DNA of 64,000 bases from Bradyrhizobium sp. (GTDB lineage: Bacteria > Pseudomonadota > Alphaproteobacteria > Rhizobiales > Xanthobacteraceae): NCBI RefSeq assembly GCF_016219575.1, contig NZ_JACRMG010000001.1, positions 62,001 through 126,000 of the forward strand. Direction: 5' to 3'. The notes beneath the pieces are model-generated. The model had not been told where the DNA came from. It saw only the letters and a program-made list of their open reading frames with translations, and made no database searches. Positions 8,786 through 18,519 of this stretch are shown one piece after another. Positions within the stretch are counted from its first letter, which is position 1, and every line of letters starts with the position of its first letter. Both the position numbers and the translations under genes were made by a program.

Positions 8786-9789
8786 AAGGACAAATTGTGG
8801 GCGCCGACCCGAGACGCGTTACCCTGTATGGGATCGTTTTCTTGATCGCCTGCATGGCGCCGCTCGTGGTCCCGAGCGGCTACTTTCTCCATTTGCTAGT
8901 CCTCTTCCTGATCTTCGGGACCTTGGCACTGAGCCTGAGCATCATCGTCGGGTTTCTTGGTGAACTGACGCTTGGGCAGGCAGGGTTCTTTGCAGTCGGC
9001 GCATATGCGTCCGCCTTGCTGAGCGTCGATCAGAACTGGCCCTTCTGGTTTTCGCTTCCGGTAGCCGGATTGATTTCCGGCCTGACCGGAATCCTGGTCG
9101 GGATTCCGTCTTTCCGGCTGCAAGGACCATACTTCGCCATCGTGACGCTCGGATTTTCCCAGATCATCGGTCTGGTCATCACGAATTCGACCTCGATTAC
9201 GCGAGGCCCGATGGGCATATCGAGGATTCCGGCTCCGACGCTGGACCTCCCCATGCTACCCACCATTCGATTCAGTACCGAACTGTCCTATTATTATCTC
9301 GCGCTCGCGCTGCTGTTGGTAACCGTATACGTGGTCCGCCGGCTGCTCGCCTCCCGCACCGGACACGCGATCGTGGCCATCCGCGAGAATGCGGCTCTCG
9401 CACAGTCGGTCGGCATCGATCTCTATCGCTACAAGATCACTGCATTCTTCATCTCCACTTTCATCGCGGGGATCGCAGGCGCGATGTATGCGCACTACGT
9501 CAGGGTCATCACGCCCCACCTTGCCGACGTCTACTACACCTCCAGCGCACTGATCATGGTCGTTGTCGGCGGGGCAGCCACCATATCCGGCGCACTCATC
9601 GGAGCGTTCATTTTTACGATCGTACCGGAGATCTTGCGGTTCGTTGAGGACGCAAGACTTCTGGTGTTTGGCGTGATCCTCATTCTGTCAATTCACTACA
9701 TGCCAAAGGGGATCGGGCCAGCTCTCGCCCAACTCCCCAGCTGGCCGTCCCGGCGGGGCAGGCCATCGAGTGACGAGGGCGGAAAATGA
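8782..9789 (+). CDS. livM: Branched-chain amino acid type ABC permease LivM
   Basis: The second inner-membrane permease of the Liv-type importer, 335 aa and intact. Hydrophobic helices follow the start, then LSLSIIVGFLGELTLGQAGFFAVGAYASALL, split here as GELTLGQAGFF, the LivM signature. The cytoplasmic coupling loop is AIRENAALAQSVGIDLYRYK. The ATG at 8782 overlaps the livH stop by 4 bp (ATGA), and its stop overlaps the livG start in the same way, so translation is coupled. Its partners LivH, the binding protein and LivF are frameshifted, so this intact subunit may have no complete complex from this operon. Confidence 0.92.
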   Translation: MKGQIVGADPRRVTLYGIVFLIACMAPLVVPSGYFLHLLVLFLIFGTLALSLSIIVGFLGELTLGQAGFFAVGAYASALLSVDQNWPFWFSLPVAGLISGLTGILVGIPSFRLQGPYFAIVTLGFSQIIGLVITNSTSITRGPMGISRIPAPTLDLPMLPTIRFSTELSYYYLALALLLVTVYVVRRLLASRTGHAIVAIRENAALAQSVGIDLYRYKITAFFISTFIAGIAGAMYAHYVRVITPHLADVYYTSSALIMVVVGGAATISGALIGAFIFTIVPEILRFVEDARLLVFGVILILSIHYMPKGIGPALAQLPSWPSRRGRPSSDEGGK

Positions 9790-10580
9790 GCGCCGGCGAT
9801 TACCTCAGCGTATCGGATCTGACCGTCAAGTACGGGGGATTGTTGGCTGTAAACAAGTTCTGCATGACCGTGGAGCAGGGCGAAATCGTCAGTCTCATTG
9901 GCCCAAACGGCGCAGGAAAGACGACGGTTCTGAATCTCTTGACCGGCTTTGCGAGACCGTCAGGTGGGAAAATAAACTTCCAGGGCAACGACATCACGGG
10001 GACGCCTCCGGCGAGGATCGCCGCGAACGGGATTCGTCGGACGTTCCAACAGAACAGTTTGATGTTCGATCTCACAGTCGCAGAGAATGTCCGCGCCGGT
10101 CTCCACACCCGCGTCAAGTCGGGTTTCTTTGCATCCCTGTTCTACAGCGCAGCGTTCGGCGAGGAACATCGCGCAATCCGCATCGGGGTGGACCGCGTAC
10201 TGGACGCGATCGGCATGCAAGCTCAACGAGACATCGTGGCCCGCAACCTGCCCTTTGGTGATCAGCGCAAGCTCGGCATCGGGATCGCGATAGCGGGACA
10301 GCCGAGCCTGCTCTTGCTGGACGAGCCGGCGGCGGGGCTGAATCCGGATGAGAGCGCGCAGCTTACCGCGCTGATCCGCCGGTTGAGGCAGGATGGAATC
10401 ACGATCGTCCTGGTCGAACACGATATGCGGGTCGTCATGGGCGTGAGCGACCGGATCGTCGTTCTCAGCCGCGGCGAGAAGCTCGCCGAGGGCACCGGAG
10501 CGGAAATCTCCACAAACAAGGAGGTGCTGCGGGCCTACCTCGGTGACGGTTCTTGGACGATGCCCGCCGCCATCAATTAA
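9786..10580 (+). CDS. livG: Branched-chain amino acid type ABC ATP-binding protein LivG
   Basis: An ABC ATPase of 264 aa, intact. Walker A is GPNGAGKTT (about residues 39-47), the signature region is NLPFGDQRKLGIGIAIA as usual for LivG, Walker B is LLLLDEPAAGLNPDE, and the switch His is in VLVEHDMRVVMGVSDRI. The ATG overlaps the livM stop by 4 bp. It would drive uptake together with LivF through LivHM. The C-terminal extension EVLRAYLG is typical of LivG. Confidence 0.93.
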   Translation: MSAGDYLSVSDLTVKYGGLLAVNKFCMTVEQGEIVSLIGPNGAGKTTVLNLLTGFARPSGGKINFQGNDITGTPPARIAANGIRRTFQQNSLMFDLTVAENVRAGLHTRVKSGFFASLFYSAAFGEEHRAIRIGVDRVLDAIGMQAQRDIVARNLPFGDQRKLGIGIAIAGQPSLLLLDEPAAGLNPDESAQLTALIRRLRQDGITIVLVEHDMRVVMGVSDRIVVLSRGEKLAEGTGAEISTNKEVLRAYLGDGSWTMPAAIN

Positions 10581-10605
10581 GGAAACAATCAACAGGAGGG
10601 ATGAG

Positions 10606-11731
10606 ATGAGACAAGGAATGGGCGGTAAGTGGATCAAGTTCGCAGCGTTGGCCATTGGCACGATGCTGGCCGGCGGAGCATCAGCGCAATCTGAGGCGCC
10701 GGCGAAGGTTGGGGTTACGCTCCCGCTGTCGGGTCCGTTGTCCGTCAATGGTCGCAACTATCAGAATGCCATGGTGCTTGCGGAGAAGAAGATCAAGGCC
10801 GAACAGCGCAGGCCTTTCGAGGTGATCGTCTATGACGACAAGGGCGTGACCGAGGAGGCCGTGAGTGCGGCCAAGAAGCTCTTCTCGCGGGATGGGGTCG
10901 ACGCGCTCGTGAGCGGCGCGATCAGCGGCCCGGCGCTGGCCCAGAAGGAAGTCTCGCGCGAAGCGGGCAAGGTTCACGTCATCATCACTGCCCAGCATAA
11001 GGACATTACCATGCAAGGGCACTCGCATTTGTTCCGGTTCAACACGACCGTGGAGATGGGAAGTCGGGCCCTCCTGAAGTATGTGGTCGAAACGATCAAG
11101 CCGCGCTCTGTTTGGTATCTCGGGGTTAATGACGAATACGGACGCTCCGTCGCAGCGGTTTACAAGGAATCGCTCGAAAAAAGCGGGATACAACTCCTCG
11201 GCACAGAGTTCTACAACAGCAACGACACCGATTTCCTGATTTACCTTGCGCGAGGCAAGTCCGCGAAGCCGGACCTCATGTTGCTGGCCGCTCCTTCCGA
11301 TGCGGTCGCTGCGACGATCCTGAAGCAGAAGAAGCAGATCGGGTTCGATGCTCCGGCGGCGCAGGCGGCGGGCGTCCTGACCAAAACACTGGTGGACCTG
11401 GCGGGCGGTGCGGCCGAAGGCATCGTCAGCGTCGATAGCTGGGTAAAGACTTGGATACGCCTGCGAACAAGTGGTTCGTGGAAAACTATGAGAAGGACTT
11501 CGGTAAGCCGGCCGGCAAGCAGGAGGCAACTGCATTCGAGTCGCTCCTGTTTCTTGCGCAGGCCATCGAAAGGCCGGCTCGGCAACTGATGCCGACAAGA
11601 TTTCCGAAGTGTTCCGAACGACCACCTTCGTAGGGCCTCGCGGCAATATTACGTTCGACGGCATCGGCCAGGCGCTCGTGACCGACTATCCCATCGTCGT
11701 GCGTAAGGGCGAAATCGTGCTGGCTGAGTGA
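10606..11731 (+). pseudogene. Liv-type periplasmic substrate-binding protein, two frameshifts
   Basis: A type I periplasmic binding protein for the Liv-type importer. The ATG at 10606 follows CAGGAGGG, and residues 1-27 form a signal peptide ending GGASAQS. The mature part begins KVGVTLPLSGPLSVNGRNYQNA. The frame is broken near 11445-11450 (one base missing, so DLDTPANKWFVENYEKDFG continues in another frame) and again at the A run 11569-11571 (one base missing, so AGSATDADKISEVFRTTTF continues in a third frame). The original stop is at 11731. Repaired, the protein would be about 375 aa. Two single-base deletions in one gene point to decay or local sequence error. Confidence 0.85.
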
Positions 11732-11782
11732 AATGCGAGGGTAGAGCACTCGCACGTGAAGTTGACAGAGCAGGTCCAGACG

Positions 11783-12488
11783 ATGCTTCAGGTAGAGAAT
11801 CTTCACGTCCGCTACGGCGAAGTCACAGCTCTCAATGGTGTCAACATCGTCGCCAATGAGGGGGAGTTCGTGACTCTCATCGGCGCGAACGGAGCCGGAA
11901 AAAGCACGCTCCTGCGTACGGTTTCGGGCCTTTCGAGGCCTTCCGCAGGAGCGATAACCTATCGCGACGTTCAGATCGATCGCCTTCCAGCGCACGCCAT
12001 CGTGGGGCTTGGCCTCGTCCACGTCCCGGAACGGCGTTCGCTTTTCCCCCGCCATGACTGTGATGGAAAATCTCGAGCTGGGGGCCTATCGCCTTAAGGA
12101 CAAGTCCGTCTTTGGAAGCCGGGTGCGCACTGTGTTCACCGACTTCCCGGTGCTGGAAGAGAAGAAGCACCAGCTCGCCGGCAATATGTCGGGAGGTGAG
12201 CAGCAGATGTGCGCGATAGCGCGGGGCCTCATGCTGGGCCCCCAACTCCTTCTGCTGGATGAGCCGTCTCTGGGACTGTCTCCTCTGCTGGTCGGCATGC
12301 TGGGTACTATCATGAAGCGTCTTCACGAAGGAGGGCTGACGATCATCCTCGTGGAGCAGAACGCATTTCTGGCGCTGAACCTTGCTGATCGGGCCTACGT
12401 CCTGGAGCGGGGTCGCATCGCGCTTGAGGGAACAGGCCGGGAATTGTTGAACAGCGACCGCGTGAGGAAGGCCTATCTCGGCCTCTGA
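11783..12488 (+). pseudogene. livF: Branched-chain amino acid type ABC ATP-binding protein LivF, frameshifted
   Basis: The second ATPase of the importer. ATG 11783 gives MLQVENLHVRYGEVTALNG, Walker A GANGAGKST and VHVPERRSLFP. At the C run 12046-12050 one extra base shifts the frame. The downstream half continues as AMTVMENLELGAYRL, with the ABC signature MSGGEQQMCAIARGL, Walker B LLLLDEPSLGLSP and switch region IILVEQNAFLALNLADRAYVL, ending at 12488. Length without the shift would be about 234 aa, normal for LivF. As it stands the signature and Walker B half is not joined to Walker A. Confidence 0.87.
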
Positions 12489-12687
12489 GAAATATCCGCT
12501 TCCTGGAAGCGCCGGCGCGTGGGCTGATGAATTGACGTCACATCCGTTTGTCAGCTGGGCATCTGGCCGACGGGGGCCAACAGGTTGAGGATGACCAGAA
12601 GGTGCAGCGCTACCCGATCGCTTCGGGCGGTCGGCGCGAAAGCCAGGAAATAAAAATTCTGATCACTGAACGGGAGCGGGATGCACG

Positions 12688-14817
12688 ATGGACCAAGTTG
12701 GACCGGATGTTACGGCGGACAATCACAGTCGCCGTTACCTGATAGCAGCGGATACAGGCGGTACGTTCACAGACCTTGCCGTGTTCGACACGCAAACCGG
12801 CGAGACCCGCTTCGGAAAGACGCTGACCACCTATGGTGATTTGGTCGCGGGGGTCATCGCAGGCCTTGAGGACACCAAGGTTAGACTGGATCAGGCGGCG
12901 ATATTCAAGCACGGCACGACGCACGTCATCAATGCGTTCATCCAGAGGCAGGGGGCACGGACGGCCCTGGTGACGACCAAGGGCTTCCGCGACGTGCTCG
13001 AGATCGCCCGCGGCAACCGGCCGGAAACCTTCAATCTTCGCTACCGTCGGCAAGAATGTCTTGTGCCCCGACGGCTTCGCTTTGAAGTGGCGGAGCGGAT
13101 CGAAGGAAAAGGAGAGGTCGTTCAGCCGCTCGATCGTAAGGACGTGGAGCGACTGATTCCCGTTCTGCGCGCTGCAGGAGTGGAGGCGATCGCCGTGTCA
13201 TTGCTGAATTCTTACGTTAATCCGATCCATGAGGAGGAGGTAGCGCGGATGCTGTCCGAAGCGCTGCCCCACGTTTACGTCACCTCGGGCACGCGGCTGT
13301 CGCGGGAGTGGATGGAATACGAGAGAACGTCGACGGCAGTGGGCAACGCGTTCGTCGGTGCGCGCATGTCCGAATACATCGCGGGCTTCTTTTCCGAACT
13401 GAACGATCGCGATTTCCGCGGCCGATTCTACCTTTCGAGCTCGAGCGGAGGAGTGATCACCGCCGAGGATGCCATCGCTCAGCCAATTGCCCTCGTCGAG
13501 TCAGGCCCGGTGGGAGGCTGCATCGGGGCCGCCGCCTACGCGGCCGCTCTGGAGCTCCCGCGGATCGTGGCTTTCGATATGGGCGGCACGACGGCCAAAT
13601 GTGCCCTCGTCGAGGATGGGCGTTTCGATGTCGTTAGCACCTACTGGGTCGGCGGGTATGAGCGCGGGTTTCCGATACGCACTCCAGTCCTTGATATCGT
13701 CGAAGTCGGAGCGGGCGGCGGCTCGGTCGCCTGGGTCGACGAGAACAAGCGGATGCGCCTGGGCCCCAAGAGCGCTGGGTCGGATCCCGGTCCGATCGCA
13801 TTCGGCCGTGGGGGCATCGAACCCACCGTGACGGACGCGAACGTCGTGCTCGGCCGAATCGGATCGGATAGCTTCATGGGCGGTCGGCTGTTGCTGGACG
13901 TCGAGTCCGCAAAGACGTGTATCTCGGAACAGCTCGCTGGACCGCTGGGCTACTCCGGACCGGATGCGGTCGACCGGGTTTCGCAGGGCATCCTGGATCT
14001 CGCCAACGTCACCATGGCTGGCGCAATCAAGGAGATTACCGTCGAGCGCGGTCGTGATATTCGCGACTATCAGTTGTTCGTATTTGGCGGCGGCGGTCCG
14101 CTCTTTGCTGCTGAGCTGGCACGGGATCTCGGGATCGAGGAGGTCGTGGTTCCACCTCATCCGGGGGCGTTTTCGTCCCTGGGCATGTTGATGACGGAGG
14201 CGCGCCGCGATGCCGCCCGGACGTTTCTAAGCGCCCTTTCCCCAGCCTCGATCGTAGGCGCTCAATCACAGTTCGAGGTCATGGAGCGCGAGTTGCGGGA
14301 TTCCATGAGCGCCGAGTTCGACGTCAGCCGCATCTGCTATCTTCGCGAGGCCGATATGAACTATGTTGGCCAATCCCACACCGTACGGGTCAGTCTCCCG
14401 CCTGAGCTCTCGGTTGGGGCAGTCAGATCGGCCTTCGAAAGAGAGTATCTCGCCCGTTACGGTCATTCGAACGAAGGAATGGAAGTGACCTTTGTGGCGC
14501 TGCGTGCCGGCGGCGTCGTTCCGACCGCAAGGCCAAGCCTTGAGGCTGTCAAATGGGTCGGCGAGGTCAACGCCGAACCTGGGCCCAGCTTCTACAGGCA
14601 AATCTACTTCGCTCGAGCCAAGGCACGGCTGACCACCCCGGTGTACCGCCGATCGGACCTGCCGATCGGGGCCGCCATCGAGGGACCCGCTGTGGTCGAG
14701 GAATACAGTTCCACAACGGTGATCGGGGCCGGAGACCGCCTCGTCGTGGGCAAGCTCGGAGAACTCCGCATCACTTGCGCGATCAATCGACGGACGGAGA
14801 GGTCGACCCATGAATAA
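12688..14817 (+). CDS. Hydantoinase/oxoprolinase family subunit A (HyuA-like)
   Basis: A 709-aa protein of the ATP-dependent hydantoinase A / acetone carboxylase beta / oxoprolinase family, in the actin-like ATPase fold. Visible blocks are ADTGGTFTDLAVFD (phosphate-binding, about residue 21), HGTTHVINAFIQR, the second phosphate motif VAFDMGGTTAKCALVE (about residue 294) and FGGGGPLFAAELARDLGIEEVVVPPHPGAFS, split here as FGGGGPLFAAELA. The start follows GGGAGCGGG. It overlaps the subunit B gene by 8 bp. Family members hydrolyse hydantoin-type rings or carboxylate ketones with ATP, and the sequence alone does not decide. The mandelate-racemase-like gene and TetR beside it hint at one catabolic unit. 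Confidence 0.9.
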   Translation: MDQVGPDVTADNHSRRYLIAADTGGTFTDLAVFDTQTGETRFGKTLTTYGDLVAGVIAGLEDTKVRLDQAAIFKHGTTHVINAFIQRQGARTALVTTKGFRDVLEIARGNRPETFNLRYRRQECLVPRRLRFEVAERIEGKGEVVQPLDRKDVERLIPVLRAAGVEAIAVSLLNSYVNPIHEEEVARMLSEALPHVYVTSGTRLSREWMEYERTSTAVGNAFVGARMSEYIAGFFSELNDRDFRGRFYLSSSSGGVITAEDAIAQPIALVESGPVGGCIGAAAYAAALELPRIVAFDMGGTTAKCALVEDGRFDVVSTYWVGGYERGFPIRTPVLDIVEVGAGGGSVAWVDENKRMRLGPKSAGSDPGPIAFGRGGIEPTVTDANVVLGRIGSDSFMGGRLLLDVESAKTCISEQLAGPLGYSGPDAVDRVSQGILDLANVTMAGAIKEITVERGRDIRDYQLFVFGGGGPLFAAELARDLGIEEVVVPPHPGAFSSLGMLMTEARRDAARTFLSALSPASIVGAQSQFEVMERELRDSMSAEFDVSRICYLREADMNYVGQSHTVRVSLPPELSVGAVRSAFEREYLARYGHSNEGMEVTFVALRAGGVVPTARPSLEAVKWVGEVNAEPGPSFYRQIYFARAKARLTTPVYRRSDLPIGAAIEGPAVVEEYSSTTVIGAGDRLVVGKLGELRITCAINRRTERSTHE

Positions 14818-16561
14818 GATGCTTGCTTCCAGCCTGGCCGTTCCGGCCGTCGACCCCATCGAACTTCAGATCATTCGGCAGCGTCTGATTGCCATTCCGA
14901 ATTTGATCGAGAAAAACATCGAGAGAACAGCGTTCAGTCTGCTGGTCCAGGAATACAAGGACTACGCCGTTGGCTTTGTCGACGCTCGGGGGCAATTGGT
15001 GACGCAATCACGCTATAGCCTTCCAGCCTTCGTCGCGAACGCCCTCGGTCTTGGTGTCCGATCGGGTTTGGCGGCCTTTGGCGAAAAAGCCATGCGCGAT
15101 GGGGACGTATTCTTCGTCAGCGATGCCGAGGTTCTTGGCGGGCATCTCAATGATATCTGCATGTTCACGCCGATCTGGATTGAAGGCACCCTGATCGGAT
15201 TCTTTGCGGTGATCGTCCACTGGATCGATGTCGGAGGCGCCACGGCAGGCTCCTGCCTTGCGCCCACGGCGACCGAATTGTCCCAGGAGGGTATCCAGTA
15301 TCCCGTGATGAGGCTGGTGCAGGAAGGCCGCAGGCTGGATGAAATCTTTCGCTTGATCGCGAAGAACACGCGCTTTCCGCGGCTGCTGATGGGAGACGTC
15401 GAGGCGCAGCTCGGCGGATGTGCGATGGGGCGCGAATTGGTTCGCGAGGTCGTCGCCCAGCACGGGCAGGCTGGAATCCTTGCAGCCATTGAAGCCATGC
15501 GGGCTGACTCCAGCCAAAACATGGCTCGCGCCATTCGTGCCGTGCCACCTGGCACCTATACGGCGTCCTCGTTCTTTGACGACGACGGTGTGGCGTTGGA
15601 CCAGCCAATAAAAGTGAATGTGAAGGTGGTCGCCGATGGCGAGACCCTCACAATCGATTTTTCAGATGTCAGCGATCAGGTACCCGGTCCGTTCAATTCG
15701 GGCCGGGACGGAGGGGCGGTGGCGACCGCCCGCATGGCGCTGAAGTTCCTGTTATCCTCGTCGACCCCGGTCAACGAAGGGGAATTCGATAATGTGCGCG
15801 TTGAAATCCCGGATGGAAAGTTTCTGAGCGCCGGCCCCGAAGCAGCGCATGGATCCGGGCCAAATACCCACGCCTCGGTGGTTGATACGATCCTTCGTGC
15901 ATTTCACGAGGCTCTCCCCGACATGGTCCCCGCGGGACATCACGGGATCTTTGGCACGCACACGATAACCGGCGTCAACGAAAGGACCGGCGAACGGTTC
16001 CTCTGCATGGACGCGATGTCAGGTGGTTGGGGTGCGTTTGCGAATTCCGATGGGCCGGGACCATTCCGGTCCACGGCTCACGGCGACGTGCGGGACGTGC
16101 CCGTCGAAATTCAGGAGGCCTTGTATCCTTACCGTATCGAAACGAAGCGCCTGCGCGAAGATTCAGGTGGGCCCGGGCGCTTCCGTGGCGGTCTCGGTGT
16201 CGAGAAAGTCTACCGCTTCCTGCAACCACTTACGCTTATGAACAAGCTCGATAGAACGAAATGCCCACCTTGGGGGTTGGTCGGCGGTGGACCGGGAAAG
16301 CCAGCTGGTGGAGAGGTGATCAGGGCTTCCGGCGAGCGCCATCCTCTTCGTAAAGGAATCCTGGCGGTAGGTAAGGACGACGTTCTCGTCATATCGAGCG
16401 GGGGTGGCGGAGGCCATGGGCCCGCGAGCGAACGTACTGCCGACCGGCTCAACGCGGACGTTCTGGAGGGCTATGTCACCGTCGAGGGCGCGCTCAGCGA
16501 TTACGGAATTGTGTTGAAGAACGGCGCGGACAAGGGACAAGGTGAGCTACCTCCGGCTTGA
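14810..16561 (+). CDS. Hydantoinase/oxoprolinase family subunit B (HyuB-like)
   Basis: The partner subunit of the HyuA-like protein, 583 aa. It opens with DPIELQIIRQRLIAIPNLIEKN and carries EYKDYAVGFVDARGQLV. The metal-site region is DVFFVSDAEVLGGHLNDICMFTPIW, split here as FVSDAEVLGGHLND, followed by GGWGAFANSDG. The C-terminal Gly-rich GGGPGKPAG and SGGGGGHG stretches are typical of HyuB. The ATG lies inside the end of hyuA (8-bp overlap), so the two are translated together and should form one complex. It ends 24 bp before the convergent tetR gene. Confidence 0.91.
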   Translation: MNKMLASSLAVPAVDPIELQIIRQRLIAIPNLIEKNIERTAFSLLVQEYKDYAVGFVDARGQLVTQSRYSLPAFVANALGLGVRSGLAAFGEKAMRDGDVFFVSDAEVLGGHLNDICMFTPIWIEGTLIGFFAVIVHWIDVGGATAGSCLAPTATELSQEGIQYPVMRLVQEGRRLDEIFRLIAKNTRFPRLLMGDVEAQLGGCAMGRELVREVVAQHGQAGILAAIEAMRADSSQNMARAIRAVPPGTYTASSFFDDDGVALDQPIKVNVKVVADGETLTIDFSDVSDQVPGPFNSGRDGGAVATARMALKFLLSSSTPVNEGEFDNVRVEIPDGKFLSAGPEAAHGSGPNTHASVVDTILRAFHEALPDMVPAGHHGIFGTHTITGVNERTGERFLCMDAMSGGWGAFANSDGPGPFRSTAHGDVRDVPVEIQEALYPYRIETKRLREDSGGPGRFRGGLGVEKVYRFLQPLTLMNKLDRTKCPPWGLVGGGPGKPAGGEVIRASGERHPLRKGILAVGKDDVLVISSGGGGGHGPASERTADRLNADVLEGYVTVEGALSDYGIVLKNGADKGQGELPPA

Positions 16562-16585
16562 TAAAACACCCTATCTCGGTGTCCA

Positions 16586-17188
16586 TCAAACCGGCAGCAG
16601 CTCAGGGCCATTGTTCTTCAAGTGATGTCGAACGAGGGTGATTGCCGCCTCAGACGCTGCAGCCGAATACCCACGATCTCCATGGACTAGAATCAATGAG
16701 ACCGCGCCTTCGGACAGGAGCCAGACTGCGCGAGCCAGCTTATTGGGGCGGCCGACCCCAGATTGAGCCAATAGCTCCCCGAAGCATTTCTCCAACTTGG
16801 CCTTGTGTCGGCGAGCAATTAGCCTTGCCGGATGGCCCGGCAAGTCTGCGAGTTCTATGACGAGACGTGTGAATCCGGACCCGGCCCACCTTGGCCTATC
16901 TGCCCAAACGGCAAGGTCTTGGAACATCGCCTGGACGATGGTCTCGGCTGATCCAGAGAGACCATCTCCGAAGGAGCGGAAAGCCTGCACCGCCAGATGA
17001 TGTTGAGATTCGAGCACATCGGCGAGCAGTTGATCCTTACTGTTGAAATGGTGATAGAGCGTGCGCTTCGTGAGCTTCGCCGCTTCAGCGATGTTATCCA
17101 TTGTGACACGGTTGTAACCTTGGCGGCGAAAGAGCTTGTAAGCCGCTTCGAGAATCCGTCCGCGTGTCTGCTCGGCTGACCGTCGCAT
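16586..17188 (-). CDS. TetR family transcriptional regulator
   Basis: A TetR regulator of 200 aa. The DNA-binding part is RGRILEAAYKLFRRQGY plus MDNIAEAAKLTKRTLYHHFNSKDQLL. The start ATG is preceded by AAGGG at a suitable distance. The C-terminal core resembles TetR proteins with an AefR-like domain (WLLSEGAVSLILVHGD). It is convergent with the HyuAB pair and divergent from the mandelate-racemase-like gene at 17288, with a 99-bp gap that should hold both promoters. The gap contains AGTATACTCAATAGTGAA, but I could not define a clear symmetric operator. Confidence 0.9.
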   Translation of the reverse strand: MRRSAEQTRGRILEAAYKLFRRQGYNRVTMDNIAEAAKLTKRTLYHHFNSKDQLLADVLESQHHLAVQAFRSFGDGLSGSAETIVQAMFQDLAVWADRPRWAGSGFTRLVIELADLPGHPARLIARRHKAKLEKCFGELLAQSGVGRPNKLARAVWLLSEGAVSLILVHGDRGYSAAASEAAITLVRHHLKNNGPELLPV

Positions 17189-17287
17189 GGCGCTACCCTT
17201 GCTGAAGTATACTCAATAGTGAATTTACATGACCGGGGCCTGATGTAGAAGGCATTCATATCAGAACCTAAGCTCCGGGATCGCGGC

Positions 17288-18382
17288 ATGCCTCACCACG
17301 CTCTAACTATACGAAGCATTACCGCGCGAGCCGTTGTCCTCAAGCTCAAGCGACCAGTCGTGGCCCGTATCGCCACCCTGTCCGAGTGGCCGGTTATCTT
17401 GATCGATTTGCATACCGAGGAAGGGATCACGGGTCGGGGCTACCTCGAACCCTATATCGTGAAGTCCATGCGTTACCTGGTGCCTGCATTGCAGGATTTT
17501 GGTGACATGTTCAAAGGACGTCGCCTCGCTCCGGTCGAGTTGTTCGACGCAGCACGTAAATCGCTGCATTTCGTCGGCTACGAAGGCTTGTCTATGATCG
17601 CCGCATCTGGCCTCGACATGGCAGCGTGGGATGCGCTGGCCAAAGCGGCGAACCAGCCACTTTGCGTGCTGCTCGGTGGCACGGTTGGTCCCGTGAAATC
17701 GTACAATAGCAATGGTCTGTGGTTGAAATCACCGGAGGCTGTCGCCGCCGAGGCAATTGAATTGCGCGACGAGGGCGGTTTCGCGGGCCTGAAGCTCAGG
17801 CTCGGGCGCGAACGCATTTCTGATGATCTTGCGACGCTGGATGCTGTGCGGAAGGCCGTCGGCGACGACATTCATCTGATGGTTGATTTCAATCAGGGGC
17901 TGACGCTGGCCGAGGCGCTTGAGCGTTGCCACATGATCGATGATCACGGGCTAGCCTGGATCGAGGAGCCGATCGTCTATGACAATCTCGATGGCTATGT
18001 CCGGCTCGCGGCCGAACTGAAGACGCCGCTGCAGATAGGGGAGAACTTCTACGGCCCGCGGGAGATGCACAAGGCGCTTCAGCGCGGGGCGTGCGACCTT
18101 GTCATGCCTGATTTTATGCGCATCGGCGGCGTCACCGGATGGATGCGGGCAGCGGCCATCGCGGGTTCGGCGGGAATACCCATGTCGACGCATCTCTATC
18201 CAGAGGTTGCCGCCCAAGTTATGCGGGTTACCGAGACGGCGCACTGGCTCGAATGGCAGGATTGGGTTGATCCAATCTTGCAGCAACCTTACGCGATCAA
18301 AGGCGGGAACCTGCATATTCCAGACGTGCCGGGCGTTGGCATTGAATGGAACGAGGATGTGGTTGCGGCGCATCAAATTTAA
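17288..18382 (+). CDS. Mandelate racemase/muconate lactonizing enzyme family protein
   Basis: An enolase-superfamily enzyme of 364 aa that should abstract an alpha proton from a carboxylate bound to Mg2+. It follows mandelate racemase closely over the C-terminal barrel. Metal ligands are in MVDFNQ, WIEEP and GENF, and the catalytic Asp-His dyad is in MPDFMRIGGVTGW and STHLYPE, followed by HWLEW. The N-terminal base motif that is K-x-K in mandelate racemase reads K-L-R here (GLKLRLG), so the second Lys is Arg. This argues for a related racemase, epimerase or dehydratase rather than mandelate racemase itself. It is divergent from tetR, downstream of HyuAB. Confidence 0.88.
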   Translation: MPHHALTIRSITARAVVLKLKRPVVARIATLSEWPVILIDLHTEEGITGRGYLEPYIVKSMRYLVPALQDFGDMFKGRRLAPVELFDAARKSLHFVGYEGLSMIAASGLDMAAWDALAKAANQPLCVLLGGTVGPVKSYNSNGLWLKSPEAVAAEAIELRDEGGFAGLKLRLGRERISDDLATLDAVRKAVGDDIHLMVDFNQGLTLAEALERCHMIDDHGLAWIEEPIVYDNLDGYVRLAAELKTPLQIGENFYGPREMHKALQRGACDLVMPDFMRIGGVTGWMRAAAIAGSAGIPMSTHLYPEVAAQVMRVTETAHWLEWQDWVDPILQQPYAIKGGNLHIPDVPGVGIEWNEDVVAAHQI

Positions 18383-18519
18383 GCAACGACCGATGTCCCT
18401 CGGGCTTTGGCTATGCAGCGTCTGGGGTGCGCAAGCTGATCTCTGCCGCAATCGATGTATGAGCTGCTGCCCAGCGTTAGGGATGCACGCCCGCGCGATC
18501 CAGGCCTTCGCGGTCCGTC

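Noticed and set aside
7893..8963. livH read as one 356-codon frame ending at 8963
   Set aside because: The second half of that frame is not LivH-like, and the true C-terminus lies in another frame ending at 8785, coupled to livM. A frameshift is the better reading.
17288..18382. Calling the enzyme a mandelate racemase
   Set aside because: The second Lys of the K-x-K motif is Arg, and no mandelate pathway genes are nearby.
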